Of a stretch of DNA of 64,000 nt, positions 33,762 to 42,061 are shown piece after piece. Each line of letters starts with the position of its first letter. Within the stretch, counting starts at the first letter, position 1. The stretch is taken from contig NZ_BPQO01000015.1 of the NCBI RefSeq assembly GCF_022179285.1, positions 1-64,000 on the forward strand, read 5' to 3'. Both the position numbers and the translations under genes were made by a program. The notes below the pieces were generated by a model. The model made no database searches. It was given only the letters and a program-made list of their open reading frames with translations, and was not told the origin of the DNA. This DNA is from Methylobacterium hispanicum. Its GTDB lineage: Bacteria > Pseudomonadota > Alphaproteobacteria > Rhizobiales > Beijerinckiaceae.

Positions 33762-34082
33762 GTGACGGGATCGGACGAGGGCGCTCAGAGCGGCGCGGTC
33801 GCGCGGGCGATGGCGCCCGAGCAGTCGCGCGCGGCCCGCGGGCTGCTCGGCTGGTCGGAGGCGGACCTCGCCCGCAAGGTCGGCCTCGACGAGCGGTTCG
33901 TGCGCGACTTCGAGGCGGGCTACGGCGATCCGCCGGCCGGGCAGATCGAGGCCCTGCGCAGCGCGCTGGCGTCCGCCGGGGCCGTCTTCACCGACCTGCC
34001 CACGCCGGGCGTGCGCCTCGACGCCAAGGGCCAGGGCGAGGGCACCCGGTTGCAGGATCTGACCACCGAGAACGATCGGTAG
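33762..34082 (+). CDS. XRE-type helix-turn-helix regulator
   Basis: 106 residues from GTG 33762; Met at residue 17 is an alternative start. A lambda Cro/XRE helix-turn-helix fills about residues 20-75: EQSRAARGLLGWSEADLARK, VGLDERFVRDFEAGYGDPP and IEALRSALASAGAVF. The tail TPGVRLDAK is the usual end of short rhizobial XRE regulators. Target unknown; the PIG-L gene lies 87 bases downstream. Confidence 0.85.
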   Translation: MTGSDEGAQSGAVARAMAPEQSRAARGLLGWSEADLARKVGLDERFVRDFEAGYGDPPAGQIEALRSALASAGAVFTDLPTPGVRLDAKGQGEGTRLQDLTTENDR

Positions 34083-34169
34083 CGGGCCGCAGCGGGAATC
34101 GGCCCGCTCTCAGGCCGCATTCATCTGGCGGGCCGTACAGGACGGCGCATCTCGTCTCGAGGGTGCGCC

Positions 34170-34901
34170 ATGCGTGTCGACGACTTCCTCTCCGCCGCCG
34201 ATCGACTCCCCGTCGCGGATCTCGCGACCCTGGTGGGCGAGGGGGGGATCGTGGTGGTCGCGCCCCATCCCGATGACGAGAGCCTGGGCTGCGGCGGCCT
34301 GATCGCCGAGGCCCGTCGCCTCGGACGGCCCGTCCGCCTCGTCGTGGTCAGCGACGGCTGCGGCTCGCACACCCACTCGAAGCTCTATCCGCCGGAGCGC
34401 CTGCGCAGCCTGCGCGAGGACGAGACCCGGCGCGCCGTGGCCGAACTCGGCATGGCGCCCGGGGACGTGGCCTTCCTGCGCCTGCCCGACGCGCACGTGC
34501 CGAGCGCGGGGCCGGCCGCCCAGGCCGCCGCGGACGCGGTGGCGGCCGCCGCCCGTGCCTGCGGGGCGGGCGCGGTCTTCGTGACCTGGCGGCACGACCC
34601 GCACTGCGACCATCAGGCCTCGGCCGCGATCGTGGCGCTCGCCCGGCCTCAGCTCGGAGCGAGCCGCCTCTACGAGTACCCGGTCTGGGGCTGGACCCTG
34701 CCGCCCGAGACCGAGGTGGGCCCCGAGCCGCGGGGTTTCCGCCTCGACGTCTCCGCGCATCGGGACGCCAAGGTGCGGGCGGTCAACGCCCACGCCTCGC
34801 AGACCACCGACCTGATCTCCGACGATCCCGAAGGATTTCGCCTGGAGGCGCAGATGATCGAGCGGCTGTGCGGGCCGCACGAGCGCTTCGTCGCGGTCTG
34901 A
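34170..34901 (+). CDS. PIG-L family deacetylase
   Basis: 243 residues. The zinc motif APHPDDESLGCGGL at about 31-44 and the second ligand region WRHDPHCDHQA near 143 are those of PIG-L/LmbE deacetylases, which remove acetyl groups from GlcNAc-containing glycolipids or thiols such as those leading to mycothiol or bacillithiol. The substrate is not evident. It is followed after 16 bases by a glycosyltransferase gene, so both probably act in one glycoconjugate pathway. Confidence 0.92.
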   Translation: MRVDDFLSAADRLPVADLATLVGEGGIVVVAPHPDDESLGCGGLIAEARRLGRPVRLVVVSDGCGSHTHSKLYPPERLRSLREDETRRAVAELGMAPGDVAFLRLPDAHVPSAGPAAQAAADAVAAAARACGAGAVFVTWRHDPHCDHQASAAIVALARPQLGASRLYEYPVWGWTLPPETEVGPEPRGFRLDVSAHRDAKVRAVNAHASQTTDLISDDPEGFRLEAQMIERLCGPHERFVAV

Positions 34902-34917
34902 CGGCGGAGCGGATTCC

Positions 34918-35766
34918 ATGCGCACCAGCGTCATCACCCTGAACAAGGGCCGCCGGGCCCACCTGCTGCGCCTGCTCGAAGGGCTCGGGCGCGGCGACCA
35001 TCCGGCCGAGTGCGTGGTGGTCGAGATGGGCGGCGACGACGCGCCCCTGCCCGATCACGGCTTCCCGCTGCGGCGGGTCCTGCTCGACGGCGACGGCCTG
35101 CCGCTCGCCGCCGCCCGGAACGCGGGCCGGCGCGCGGCCTCGGGCGAGATCCTGGTCTTCCTCGACGTGGATTGCATCCCCTCGGCCGACCTCGTCGCGG
35201 GCCTCGGGGCCTGCGCGGCCGAGCACGACGCGCTGATCTGCTGCGCGATCTCGTACCTGCCGGCCGGCGCCGTGCGGGACGGCTGGCAGGCGGCGGATCT
35301 CGATGCGGCGGGGCAACTCCACCCGGTGCGCAGCTTCCCCCAATCGGGCGTCGTGCCGGCGCCGCAGCCCGGCCTGTTCTGGTCGCTGGCCTTCGCGGTA
35401 CGGGCCGCGACCTACGACCGGCTCGGCGGATTCGACGAGGGCTTCGACGGCTACGGTGCCGAGGACACCGATCTCGCCTTCCGGGCGGCGGAGGCCGGGG
35501 TGCCGGTGCTGTTCGCTGCCGAGGGCCGTGCCTGGCACCAGCACCACCCGGCCTACGACCCGCCGGTGCAGCACGTCGCCGACATCGTGCGCAACGCCAA
35601 CCGCTTCCACGCCCGACACGGCTTCTGGCCGATGGACGGCTGGCTCGACGCCTTCGCGGGGTTGGGGCTGGTGGCGGCGGATCGCAGCGAGGCGCTGGTT
35701 CTGCGCCGCCTGCCAAGCCCTGAGGAGATCGCCGCGGCGCGCCTGCCGGATTCGCGGCCGTTCTAG
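34918..35766 (+). CDS. Family 2 glycosyltransferase
   Basis: 282 residues of GT-A fold. The N-terminal nucleotide-sugar domain has TSVITLNKGRRAHL, LPLAAARNAGRRAASG and the metal-binding FLDVDC; the C-terminal part has GGFDEGFDGYGAEDTDLAFR and WHQHHP, as in the galactosyltransferase C-terminal domain. No membrane helix. It is in an operon with the PIG-L gene. Acceptor unknown. Confidence 0.9.
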   Translation: MRTSVITLNKGRRAHLLRLLEGLGRGDHPAECVVVEMGGDDAPLPDHGFPLRRVLLDGDGLPLAAARNAGRRAASGEILVFLDVDCIPSADLVAGLGACAAEHDALICCAISYLPAGAVRDGWQAADLDAAGQLHPVRSFPQSGVVPAPQPGLFWSLAFAVRAATYDRLGGFDEGFDGYGAEDTDLAFRAAEAGVPVLFAAEGRAWHQHHPAYDPPVQHVADIVRNANRFHARHGFWPMDGWLDAFAGLGLVAADRSEALVLRRLPSPEEIAAARLPDSRPF

Positions 35767-35771
35767 CGCGC

Positions 35772-35806
35772 ATTCTCCCTCCTCCGCAGAGGGGGAGGGA
35801 GAGCGT
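35772..35806. repeat. R1-type repeat fragment
   Basis: CCCTCCTCCGCAGAGGGGGA is a short palindrome equal to the arm of the R1 repeats. It sits between two convergent genes and may also act as a bidirectional transcription end. Confidence 0.6.
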
Positions 35807-35812
35807 CGGCGC

Positions 35813-38512
35813 TCACCCCGCCTGCGTCAGGGGCAGCTTCACCTTGACCATGCCGGCATCCTCCGGGTCCGGGTGCTGGCCGAAGCCCAACCGGCGGCAG
35901 ACGGCGAGCATCGGGCGGTTCTCGGCGAGCACCGAGCCCTCGACGCGGGCGATGCCCTCCGAGCGCGCCCAGTCGATCATCAGCCGCATCAGCGCGTAGG
36001 CGAGTCCCGTGCCGCGGGCCTCCGTCCGGACCAGGATCGCGAACTCGCCGCTCTCGCCGTTTGCGTCGGCGTGGAGGCGCACGGCGCCGAGCATCCGGCG
36101 GCCCTCCTCGGTGGCCGACTCGTCGAGCGCCACGAAGGCGATGGCGCGGGCGTAGTCGAGCTGCGTCAACCGGGCCAGGAAGGCGTGGCTGAACTCGCGC
36201 ACCGGCGCGAAGAAGCGCAGGCGCACGTCCTCCGGGTCGATCGTGGCGAAGAAGGCGCGGAACAGCGGCTCGTCCTCTGGCCGGACCGGGCGCACGTGGA
36301 TGGCGCGGCCCTTCAGCGACATCGTCCTCATCCAGGCGGTGGGGTAGGGCCGGATGGCGAAGCGCGGATGGCCGCGCCCGACCCGGCGATCGGGATAGCC
36401 GCGCCCGATCCGCACCCGCGCGTCGAGGGCCACGACGCCGGTCTCGTCGGCCAAGAGCGGGTTGATGTCGAGCTCGCGCACCTGCGGCAGGTCGGCGGCG
36501 AGCTGGGCGAGCTTGACGAGCGTCAGGGCGATCGCCCGCGTGTCGGCGGCCGGCACGTCGCGGTAGGCCTCGAGGCGGCGCGCCACCCGGGTGCGCGAGA
36601 TCAGGTCCTCGGCGAGCCCGAGATCGAGGGGCGGCAGGCCGAGCGCCCGGTCGTCGATCACCTCGACCGCGGTACCCCCGCGCCCGAACACCACGACGGG
36701 CCCGAAGGTCGGATCCTCGGCGAGCCCCGCGATCAGCTCGCGGCGGCGCCCCCGGCGCACCATCGGCTGCACCGCGAAGCCCGTGATGCGCGCCTCCGGC
36801 CGCTCGCGCCGAGCCCGGGCCAGGATCGCGCGCGCCGCGCCGCGCACGTCGGCCTCGCTCACGAGGTCGAGATGCACGCCGCCGATATCGGATTTGTGCA
36901 CCACGTCCGGCGAGACGACCTTCAGGGCGACCGCGCCGCCCGCGGCGATCACCGGCCATGCGGCGGCGGCGGCCGCGTCGATGTCGGGGGCCAGCGTCAG
37001 CGGCACCGAGGCGATGTCGTAGGCCTCGAGCAGCTCCATCACCGAGATCGGGTCGAGCCAGGTCGCGCCCTGGCGCAGCGCGCGGGCGACGATGCCGCGG
37101 GCGGCCTGGGTGTCGGCGTGGAAGTCGCGCGGCAGCGAGTCCGGCGTGCGCATCAGGTCGTCCTGCGCCTCGCGGTAGCGCACGAGGTGGAGGAAGCCCT
37201 CGATCGCCTCGGAATCCGTCGTGAAGCGCGGGATGCCGGCCGCCGAGAGCGCGGCGCCCTCCGTCTCGTCCGCACCGAGGGAGACCGCGAAAACCGGCTT
37301 CTTCCGGGTCGTGCCGGCGCGCGCCTCCCGCACCGTCCCGGCGACCGCCTCCGCCACCGCGGCGGCGTTCGAGCGGGCGGTCGGCACGTGGATCGCCAGC
37401 ACCGCGTCGTTCTCCCGGTCGGCGAGCAGCGGCTTCAGGGCCGCCGCGAAGGCCGGCCCGTCCGCGTCGATGCCGAGATCGATCGGGTTCTCGGGCGTGA
37501 GGCCGTCGGCGGGCGTCACGGCGGCGAGCGTCCCGCCGCGCTCGGCCAATCGGTCCGCGGCGAGCTCGCCGACGCCGCGCCCGTTGGTCAGGATGGCGAG
37601 CCGCCGGCCCGGGAAGGGCCGCTGGCGCCCGAGCGTCTCGACCGCCGAGAACATCTCGTCGAGGTCCTGCACGGCGAGCAGGCCCGCCCGGCGGAAGGCG
37701 GCGGCGTAGACGGCGTCGGGCTTGGCGAGCGCGCCCGTATGGGTCTCCGGGGCGTGGCCGCCGGAAGCGGTGCGGTCGGGCCGGTGGCGCCCGCTGCGGA
37801 GCACCACCACGGGCTTCGAGCGCGCCGCCGCGCGGGCGGCCGACATGAAGCGGCGGGCGTTGTCGATCTGGTCGAGGCAGAGCAGGATCGCCCGGGTGCG
37901 GTAGTCGCCAGCGAAATGGTCGAGGCAGTCGGCGACGTCCACGTCGCAGGCGCTGCCGAGCGCCAGCGCCGCCGAGAGGCCGATCCCGTGCCGGCTCGCC
38001 CACGCGACGATCGCGGCCGCGACCGTGCCCGAGGTGGAGACCAGCGCGAGGTCGCCCGCCTGCGGCATGTGGGCGAACAGGCTGACGTTGAGGCGGGCGG
38101 AGGGCACCACCAGCCCGGCGCTGTCGGGCCCGAGCAGGCGCAGGCCGTGGGCGCGGGCGATGGCCCGCGCGCGCGGGCCCGGATCGTCCGGGCCGGTGCC
38201 GAGATGCGCGGTGAGGATCGCGGCGGCGCGGGCCCCGATCCGGCCCGCATCCGCGACGATGTCCGGCACGGCGGCGGGGGGCGCGGCGATCACCACGAGG
38301 TCGGGCGCCTCGGCGAGGTCCGAGACCTGGGCGACGCACGGGTAGCCCGCCACACTCGCGTGGCTCGGGTTGACCGGTAGGACGCGGCCCGGAAAGCCGG
38401 CCGCCCGCAGGTTCTCCAGCACGGCGCGGCCGAGCGAACCCTCGCGCTCGCCCGCGCCCACCAGGGCGACGGTGCGCGGGTTCAGCAAGGCGTCGAACCG
38501 GTAGGTGCTCAA
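35813..38512 (-). CDS. Acyl-CoA synthetase (NDP-forming)/GNAT acetyltransferase fusion, PatZ-like
   Basis: 899 residues from TTG 38512; a longer frame to 38641 is less likely. Order: CoA-binding domain (RTVALVGAGEREGSLG, VLPVNPSHASVAG; about 10-105), succinyl-CoA-ligase-like domains (LVSTSGTVAAAIVAWA), ATP-grasp domain (about 480-700: PVIAAGGAVALKVVSPDVVH, DVRGAARAILARAR, GRGGTAVEVIDD) and a C-terminal GNAT domain (about 730-880: VRPEDEPLFRAFFATID, EARGTGLAYALMRLMI). This is the layout of PatZ/Pka lysine acetyltransferases that control acetyl-CoA synthetase. It may regulate acetate or C2 metabolism; substrates are unproven. Confidence 0.9.
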   Translation of the reverse strand: MSTYRFDALLNPRTVALVGAGEREGSLGRAVLENLRAAGFPGRVLPVNPSHASVAGYPCVAQVSDLAEAPDLVVIAAPPAAVPDIVADAGRIGARAAAILTAHLGTGPDDPGPRARAIARAHGLRLLGPDSAGLVVPSARLNVSLFAHMPQAGDLALVSTSGTVAAAIVAWASRHGIGLSAALALGSACDVDVADCLDHFAGDYRTRAILLCLDQIDNARRFMSAARAAARSKPVVVLRSGRHRPDRTASGGHAPETHTGALAKPDAVYAAAFRRAGLLAVQDLDEMFSAVETLGRQRPFPGRRLAILTNGRGVGELAADRLAERGGTLAAVTPADGLTPENPIDLGIDADGPAFAAALKPLLADRENDAVLAIHVPTARSNAAAVAEAVAGTVREARAGTTRKKPVFAVSLGADETEGAALSAAGIPRFTTDSEAIEGFLHLVRYREAQDDLMRTPDSLPRDFHADTQAARGIVARALRQGATWLDPISVMELLEAYDIASVPLTLAPDIDAAAAAAWPVIAAGGAVALKVVSPDVVHKSDIGGVHLDLVSEADVRGAARAILARARRERPEARITGFAVQPMVRRGRRRELIAGLAEDPTFGPVVVFGRGGTAVEVIDDRALGLPPLDLGLAEDLISRTRVARRLEAYRDVPAADTRAIALTLVKLAQLAADLPQVRELDINPLLADETGVVALDARVRIGRGYPDRRVGRGHPRFAIRPYPTAWMRTMSLKGRAIHVRPVRPEDEPLFRAFFATIDPEDVRLRFFAPVREFSHAFLARLTQLDYARAIAFVALDESATEEGRRMLGAVRLHADANGESGEFAILVRTEARGTGLAYALMRLMIDWARSEGIARVEGSVLAENRPMLAVCRRLGFGQHPDPEDAGMVKVKLPLTQAG

Positions 38513-39011
38513 GGCCGCCGCTCCCGTCCGCGGGCCGAAACCCGCTTCCCGTGCCACCCGGACCGCGCACGCAACGCCGCCGAGGCCCTGTCCGTCGTCG
38601 CCCGCTCCGGCGGCCGGTCCGGTGGCCGCCCCGGCGCCCAATCCCCGTCATCGCCGGCACCGCCGGGTCTGTCGACGCCGGGTCCGTCGGCCCTGGGTGT
38701 TCGGCGCAGGGTTTCGGCCCGGGGATTTTGGCCGAGGTGGCGTTTCGCGTGCTGCACTTAGCCCATCGTTGCCCCCGATGCACGCCCGGTCCGCCGCCCG
38801 GAGCCGCAAGTGCCGGTGCGACACGGCGTCTGGTCCTGCCGTTCCTGCAACAACCGGGGTGTCTCTAGAGTACGGCCCAATTTTACCGGTTGCTTTGAAA
38901 GAGCCGAAACCATAGTACCCCGCGCCGGACAACCTTGAATGTGCCGCCGCTCTCGCGATCGCCGGCCGGCCGAGAGGCGAAGCGAGTGTTGTCTTCGAGG
39001 GGGAGGAACAG
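38513..39011. other. Divergent intergenic region upstream of mucR-like gene
   Basis: About 500 bases. 38640-38710 contains short repeated GCCGGGTC/TCGGCC words. An AT-richer patch at 38870-38940 (CCAATTTTACCGGTTGCTTT) is a plausible promoter and MucR-type target. No gene supported. Confidence 0.45.
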
Positions 39012-39014
39012 GTG

Positions 39015-39452
39015 ATGCGGACCGATAACGGTGTTGAGCCGGATTACGTCGTCATTACGACAGATATCGTCTCGGCATTCATCAGCAGAAACGCAGTCTC
39101 CCCGGACGAGCTGGCCGCCCTGATCGGCACGGTCCACGCAACTCTGAATCAACTCGCGCGCCCCCCGGAGGCCGAGGCCGCGCCGGCCCGCGCGCCGGCC
39201 GTGCCGGTCAGCCGCTCGATCCGGCCCGATTACCTGATCTGCCTCGAGGACGGGAAGACGTTCAAATCCCTGAAGCGGCACCTGCGCGCGCGCTACAACC
39301 TCACGCCGGAGCAGTATCGGGAGCGCTGGAACCTCTCGCCCGACTATCCCATGGTGGCGCCGAACTACGCCGCCGCCCGCTCGGACCTCGCCCGCGCGAT
39401 GGGGCTCGGCCAGCAGCGCCGCAAGGGACGGGACGCGGGCGGCGAGGCGTAG
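39015..39452 (+). CDS. mucR: MucR/Ros-family transcriptional regulator
   Basis: 145 residues. The N-terminal dimer part (DYVVITTDIVSAFISRNAVS, ELAALIGTVHATLNQL) and the single zinc-finger-like DNA-binding domain (CLEDGKTFKSLKRHLRARYN, then LTPEQYRERWNLSPDYPMVA) define the Ros/MucR family of silencers that bind AT-rich sites. Compared with the Ros finger, only one Cys and one His of the four ligands are kept, with an Asp at the second Cys position. GTG 39012 is an alternative start; AGGAACAGG lies upstream. Confidence 0.92.
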   Translation: MRTDNGVEPDYVVITTDIVSAFISRNAVSPDELAALIGTVHATLNQLARPPEAEAAPARAPAVPVSRSIRPDYLICLEDGKTFKSLKRHLRARYNLTPEQYRERWNLSPDYPMVAPNYAAARSDLARAMGLGQQRRKGRDAGGEA

Positions 39453-39541
39453 AGCCGGCGCGATCCACAGGGATCGCGGGCCTCCGCGCCGCCGGGCCGC
39501 GCCCGTTAGAGATCGGGCAAGGCCCGGCTGCGATGACCGGC

Positions 39542-39565
39542 CGGTCACGCGGTCACGCGGTCACG
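39542..39565. repeat. Three tandem copies of an 8-base unit
   Basis: CGGTCACG is repeated three times without change, preceded by GACCGGCC. It lies 23 bases upstream of the Mrr-type nuclease start and could be an operator or a slippage-prone spacer. Confidence 0.6.
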
Positions 39566-39588
39566 CCCGGTCTCCTCGCGAGGGTTTC

Positions 39589-40350
39589 ATGTCCGGCCAG
39601 CCCAGCCTCGTCGCCCGCCTGTTCTGGACGAGCGTGGCGGGCCTCGGCCTCGGCCTCGTCTACGGCCCGCCCGCCCTCGGCGCGACCGTGGCGGGGCTCT
39701 GCCTCGTCCTGCTGCGCCATCTCGGACGGCCGGGTCGCTTCCGGGCCCGCGTGCGCCGGATCGCGCGCCGGCACGCCGGAACGCTAGCGCTGCGCCGGCG
39801 CCAGGAATGCTTCGTGGACGCCTACGGCAACGAGATCCGCGACGGCTGGCTGCGCGAGTGCGACTACTTCCTCGACCGCACGGTCCTGCCGCAACTGGAG
39901 GCGCGCTTTCCGGACTACGTGGTGACGCGCCGACCCGAGGCGTTGGCGATCGTCGAGGCGGTGGCGGAGGCCGCCGACCTCCCCGAGGCCGACGAGGCCC
40001 CGGAGGACGGGATCGGCTACGAGCAATTCTGCCTGGGAAGGCTGAAGGCGGCGGGCTGGCGCGCCCACCCGACTCCCGCGAGCGGCGACCAGGGCGCCGA
40101 CATCGTGGCGACGCGCGGGCGCACCCGCCTCGTCGTGCAGTGCAAGCGCTACGGCAAGCCGGTCGGCAACGCCGCGGTGCAGGAGGCGGCTGCCGCCCGC
40201 CGCTACTGGGAGGCGCAGGCGGCGGCCGTGGTCTCGAACGCGGGCTTCACCCCCGCCGCCCGCAAGCTCGCCGCCGCCACGGGCGTCGTGCTCCTGCACC
40301 ACGACGCGCTGGGGACGCTGGCGGACGAGGATCTGCTGGTGGAGGCGTGA
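39589..40350 (+). CDS. Membrane-anchored Mrr-type restriction endonuclease domain protein
   Basis: 253 residues. One or two N-terminal hydrophobic helices (LFWTSVAGLGLGLVYGPPAL, ATVAGLCLVLLRHLG) are followed by a cytoplasmic region and a C-terminal Mrr_cat domain: GYEQFCLGRLKAAGWRAHPT, SGDQGADIV and VVQCKRYGKPVGNAAVQE, where Asp and the Gln-x-Lys motif are the nuclease residues. Mrr proteins cut modified DNA; membrane-anchored forms like this are widespread and may not be restriction enzymes. No methylase partner is nearby. Confidence 0.85.
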   Translation: MSGQPSLVARLFWTSVAGLGLGLVYGPPALGATVAGLCLVLLRHLGRPGRFRARVRRIARRHAGTLALRRRQECFVDAYGNEIRDGWLRECDYFLDRTVLPQLEARFPDYVVTRRPEALAIVEAVAEAADLPEADEAPEDGIGYEQFCLGRLKAAGWRAHPTPASGDQGADIVATRGRTRLVVQCKRYGKPVGNAAVQEAAAARRYWEAQAAAVVSNAGFTPAARKLAAATGVVLLHHDALGTLADEDLLVEA

Positions 40351-40361
40351 GGCGCGACGCT

Positions 40362-40405
40362 CTCCCTCCCCCCGCAGAAGCAGGGCTGTCGCATAGGGCA
40401 GCTTG
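40362..40405. repeat. R1-type repeat fragment
   Basis: CTCCCTCCCCCCGCAGAAGC and CAGGGCTGTCGCATAGGGC match the outer words of the composite repeat at 61656-61940 (CCGCAGAGTAGGGCCATCGC). It is a half-copy between the nuclease gene and zwf. Confidence 0.55.
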
Positions 40406-40457
40406 CGCTTCGTTCCGAGACGATGCGTTAGACCGAACCCATCAACCGGAAACGGTA

Positions 40458-41990
40458 TCAATCCGTCTCACCGTCGAGCCCGAGCCAGTGGCGCCCGTCG
40501 CGGGCGAGCAGCGCGTCCGCCTCCTCCGGGCCGTCGCTGCCGACGGGATAGAACGCGACGTCGGCCTGCGGCCAGCCCTTCAGCAGCGGATCGACCGCCG
40601 CCCAGCCCGCCTCGATGTTGTCGGCGCGCTGGAACAGGGTCGCGTCGCCGGTCATGCAGTCGTAGAGCAGCGTCTCGTAGCCGACATTCGGCTGGTTCGC
40701 GAAGAAGTCGGCGTAGCGGAAACTGGTCCGCACCCGGCCGATGCGCATCTTCGGGCCCGGCACCTTCACGTTGAGCTCGGTCGTCGCGCCGTGCTGCGGG
40801 TCGATGGTGATGCGCATCACGTTCGGCGTCAGCGGATCGACGCCGTGGCCCTCGAACAGCCGGAAGGGCGCGGGCTTGAACAGCACCGCGATCTCGGTGC
40901 GCCGGCTCGCCATGCGCTTGCCGGTGCGCAGGTAGAACGGCACCCCGGCCCAGCGCCAGTTGTCGATCGTGAGCTTCAGCGCGACGTAGGTCTCGGTCGT
41001 GGAATCGCGCGCCACGTTGTGCTCGTCGCGGTAGCCCGGGAGATCCTGCCCGTCGAGCCGCCCGGCCGTGTACTGGCCGCGCACCGCGTCGTCCGGGGTG
41101 ACCGGCCGGACGGCCTCCTCCAGCTTCGCCTTCTCGTTGCGCACGGCCTCCGCGCCGAAGGAGTTCGGCGGCTCCATCGCCACCATGCAGAGCAGCTGGA
41201 ACAGGTGGTTGGGCACCATGTCGCGCAGCGCGCCCGTGGGTTCGTAGAATCCGCCGCGCTCCTCGACGCCCACCGTCTCGGCGGCGGTGATCTGCACGCT
41301 GTCCACGTACTCGCGCCGCCAGACCGGCTCCAGCATGCCGTTGGCGAAGCGCATCGCCAGGATCGACTGCACCGTCTCCTTACCCAGGAAGTGGTCGATC
41401 CGGTAGAACTGGCTCTCGTCGGCGCATTTCAGGATGCGAGCGTTGAGCGCCTTCGCCGATTCGAGGTCCTGGCCGAAGGGCTTCTCGATCACCACGCGCC
41501 GGAAGGCGTCCTCGGTCTGCTTCAGCAGGCCGGCCTTCCCCAAACCCTCCACCACGGTTCCGAAGAAGCGGGCCGCGACCGCGAGATAGAACACCGCGTT
41601 GCCCGAGACCCGCTCGCCGAGCGCCGCGAACAGGGCCGGGTCCTCGAAGTCGCCCTTGAGGAAGTGGATGCGCTCGCGCACGAAGCCCCAGCTCTGCGGG
41701 TCGATGCGGTCGGTGTGGAACTCCGAATCCGGGTCCTTGGCGAACGCTTCCAGCGCCTCGGAGAGCGCCGCGCGCAGGCCTTCGTCGGTGTTGTCGTTGT
41801 GATCGACGCCGAGGATCCTGAAGTCCCGGTCGAGCAGGCCGCCGCCCGCGAGGTTGTAGAGCGAGGGCATCAGGAGGCGCTTGGTCAGGTCCCCCATCGC
41901 GCCGAAGATCACCAGCGTGCAGGGCGGCGCCGGCGCGACGCCGCAGGCGGCATCGTCCTTCAGTTCGGCCTCGTTCTCGGGTTCGGGCAT
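40458..41990 (-). CDS. zwf: Glucose-6-phosphate 1-dehydrogenase
   Basis: 510 residues, normal for Zwf. The NADP site FGAMGDLTKRLLMPSLYNL is near residue 30, VIEKPFGQDLESA and the active-site RIDHFLGKETVQ follow, and RTGKRM with PNVMRITIDP lies in the C-terminal domain. It oxidises glucose 6-phosphate to 6-phosphogluconolactone, feeding the pentose phosphate and Entner-Doudoroff pathways. No pgl or edd gene is adjacent. ATG 41990 begins a short acidic leader. Confidence 0.96.
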   Translation of the reverse strand: MPEPENEAELKDDAACGVAPAPPCTLVIFGAMGDLTKRLLMPSLYNLAGGGLLDRDFRILGVDHNDNTDEGLRAALSEALEAFAKDPDSEFHTDRIDPQSWGFVRERIHFLKGDFEDPALFAALGERVSGNAVFYLAVAARFFGTVVEGLGKAGLLKQTEDAFRRVVIEKPFGQDLESAKALNARILKCADESQFYRIDHFLGKETVQSILAMRFANGMLEPVWRREYVDSVQITAAETVGVEERGGFYEPTGALRDMVPNHLFQLLCMVAMEPPNSFGAEAVRNEKAKLEEAVRPVTPDDAVRGQYTAGRLDGQDLPGYRDEHNVARDSTTETYVALKLTIDNWRWAGVPFYLRTGKRMASRRTEIAVLFKPAPFRLFEGHGVDPLTPNVMRITIDPQHGATTELNVKVPGPKMRIGRVRTSFRYADFFANQPNVGYETLLYDCMTGDATLFQRADNIEAGWAAVDPLLKGWPQADVAFYPVGSDGPEEADALLARDGRHWLGLDGETD

Positions 41991-42061
41991 GGTCGGGCTC
42001 CCGCACGCGCCGCGGCGCAGCAAACTGCACCGTCAACAAGGCCCGGGTGCGGGCGTTCCGC

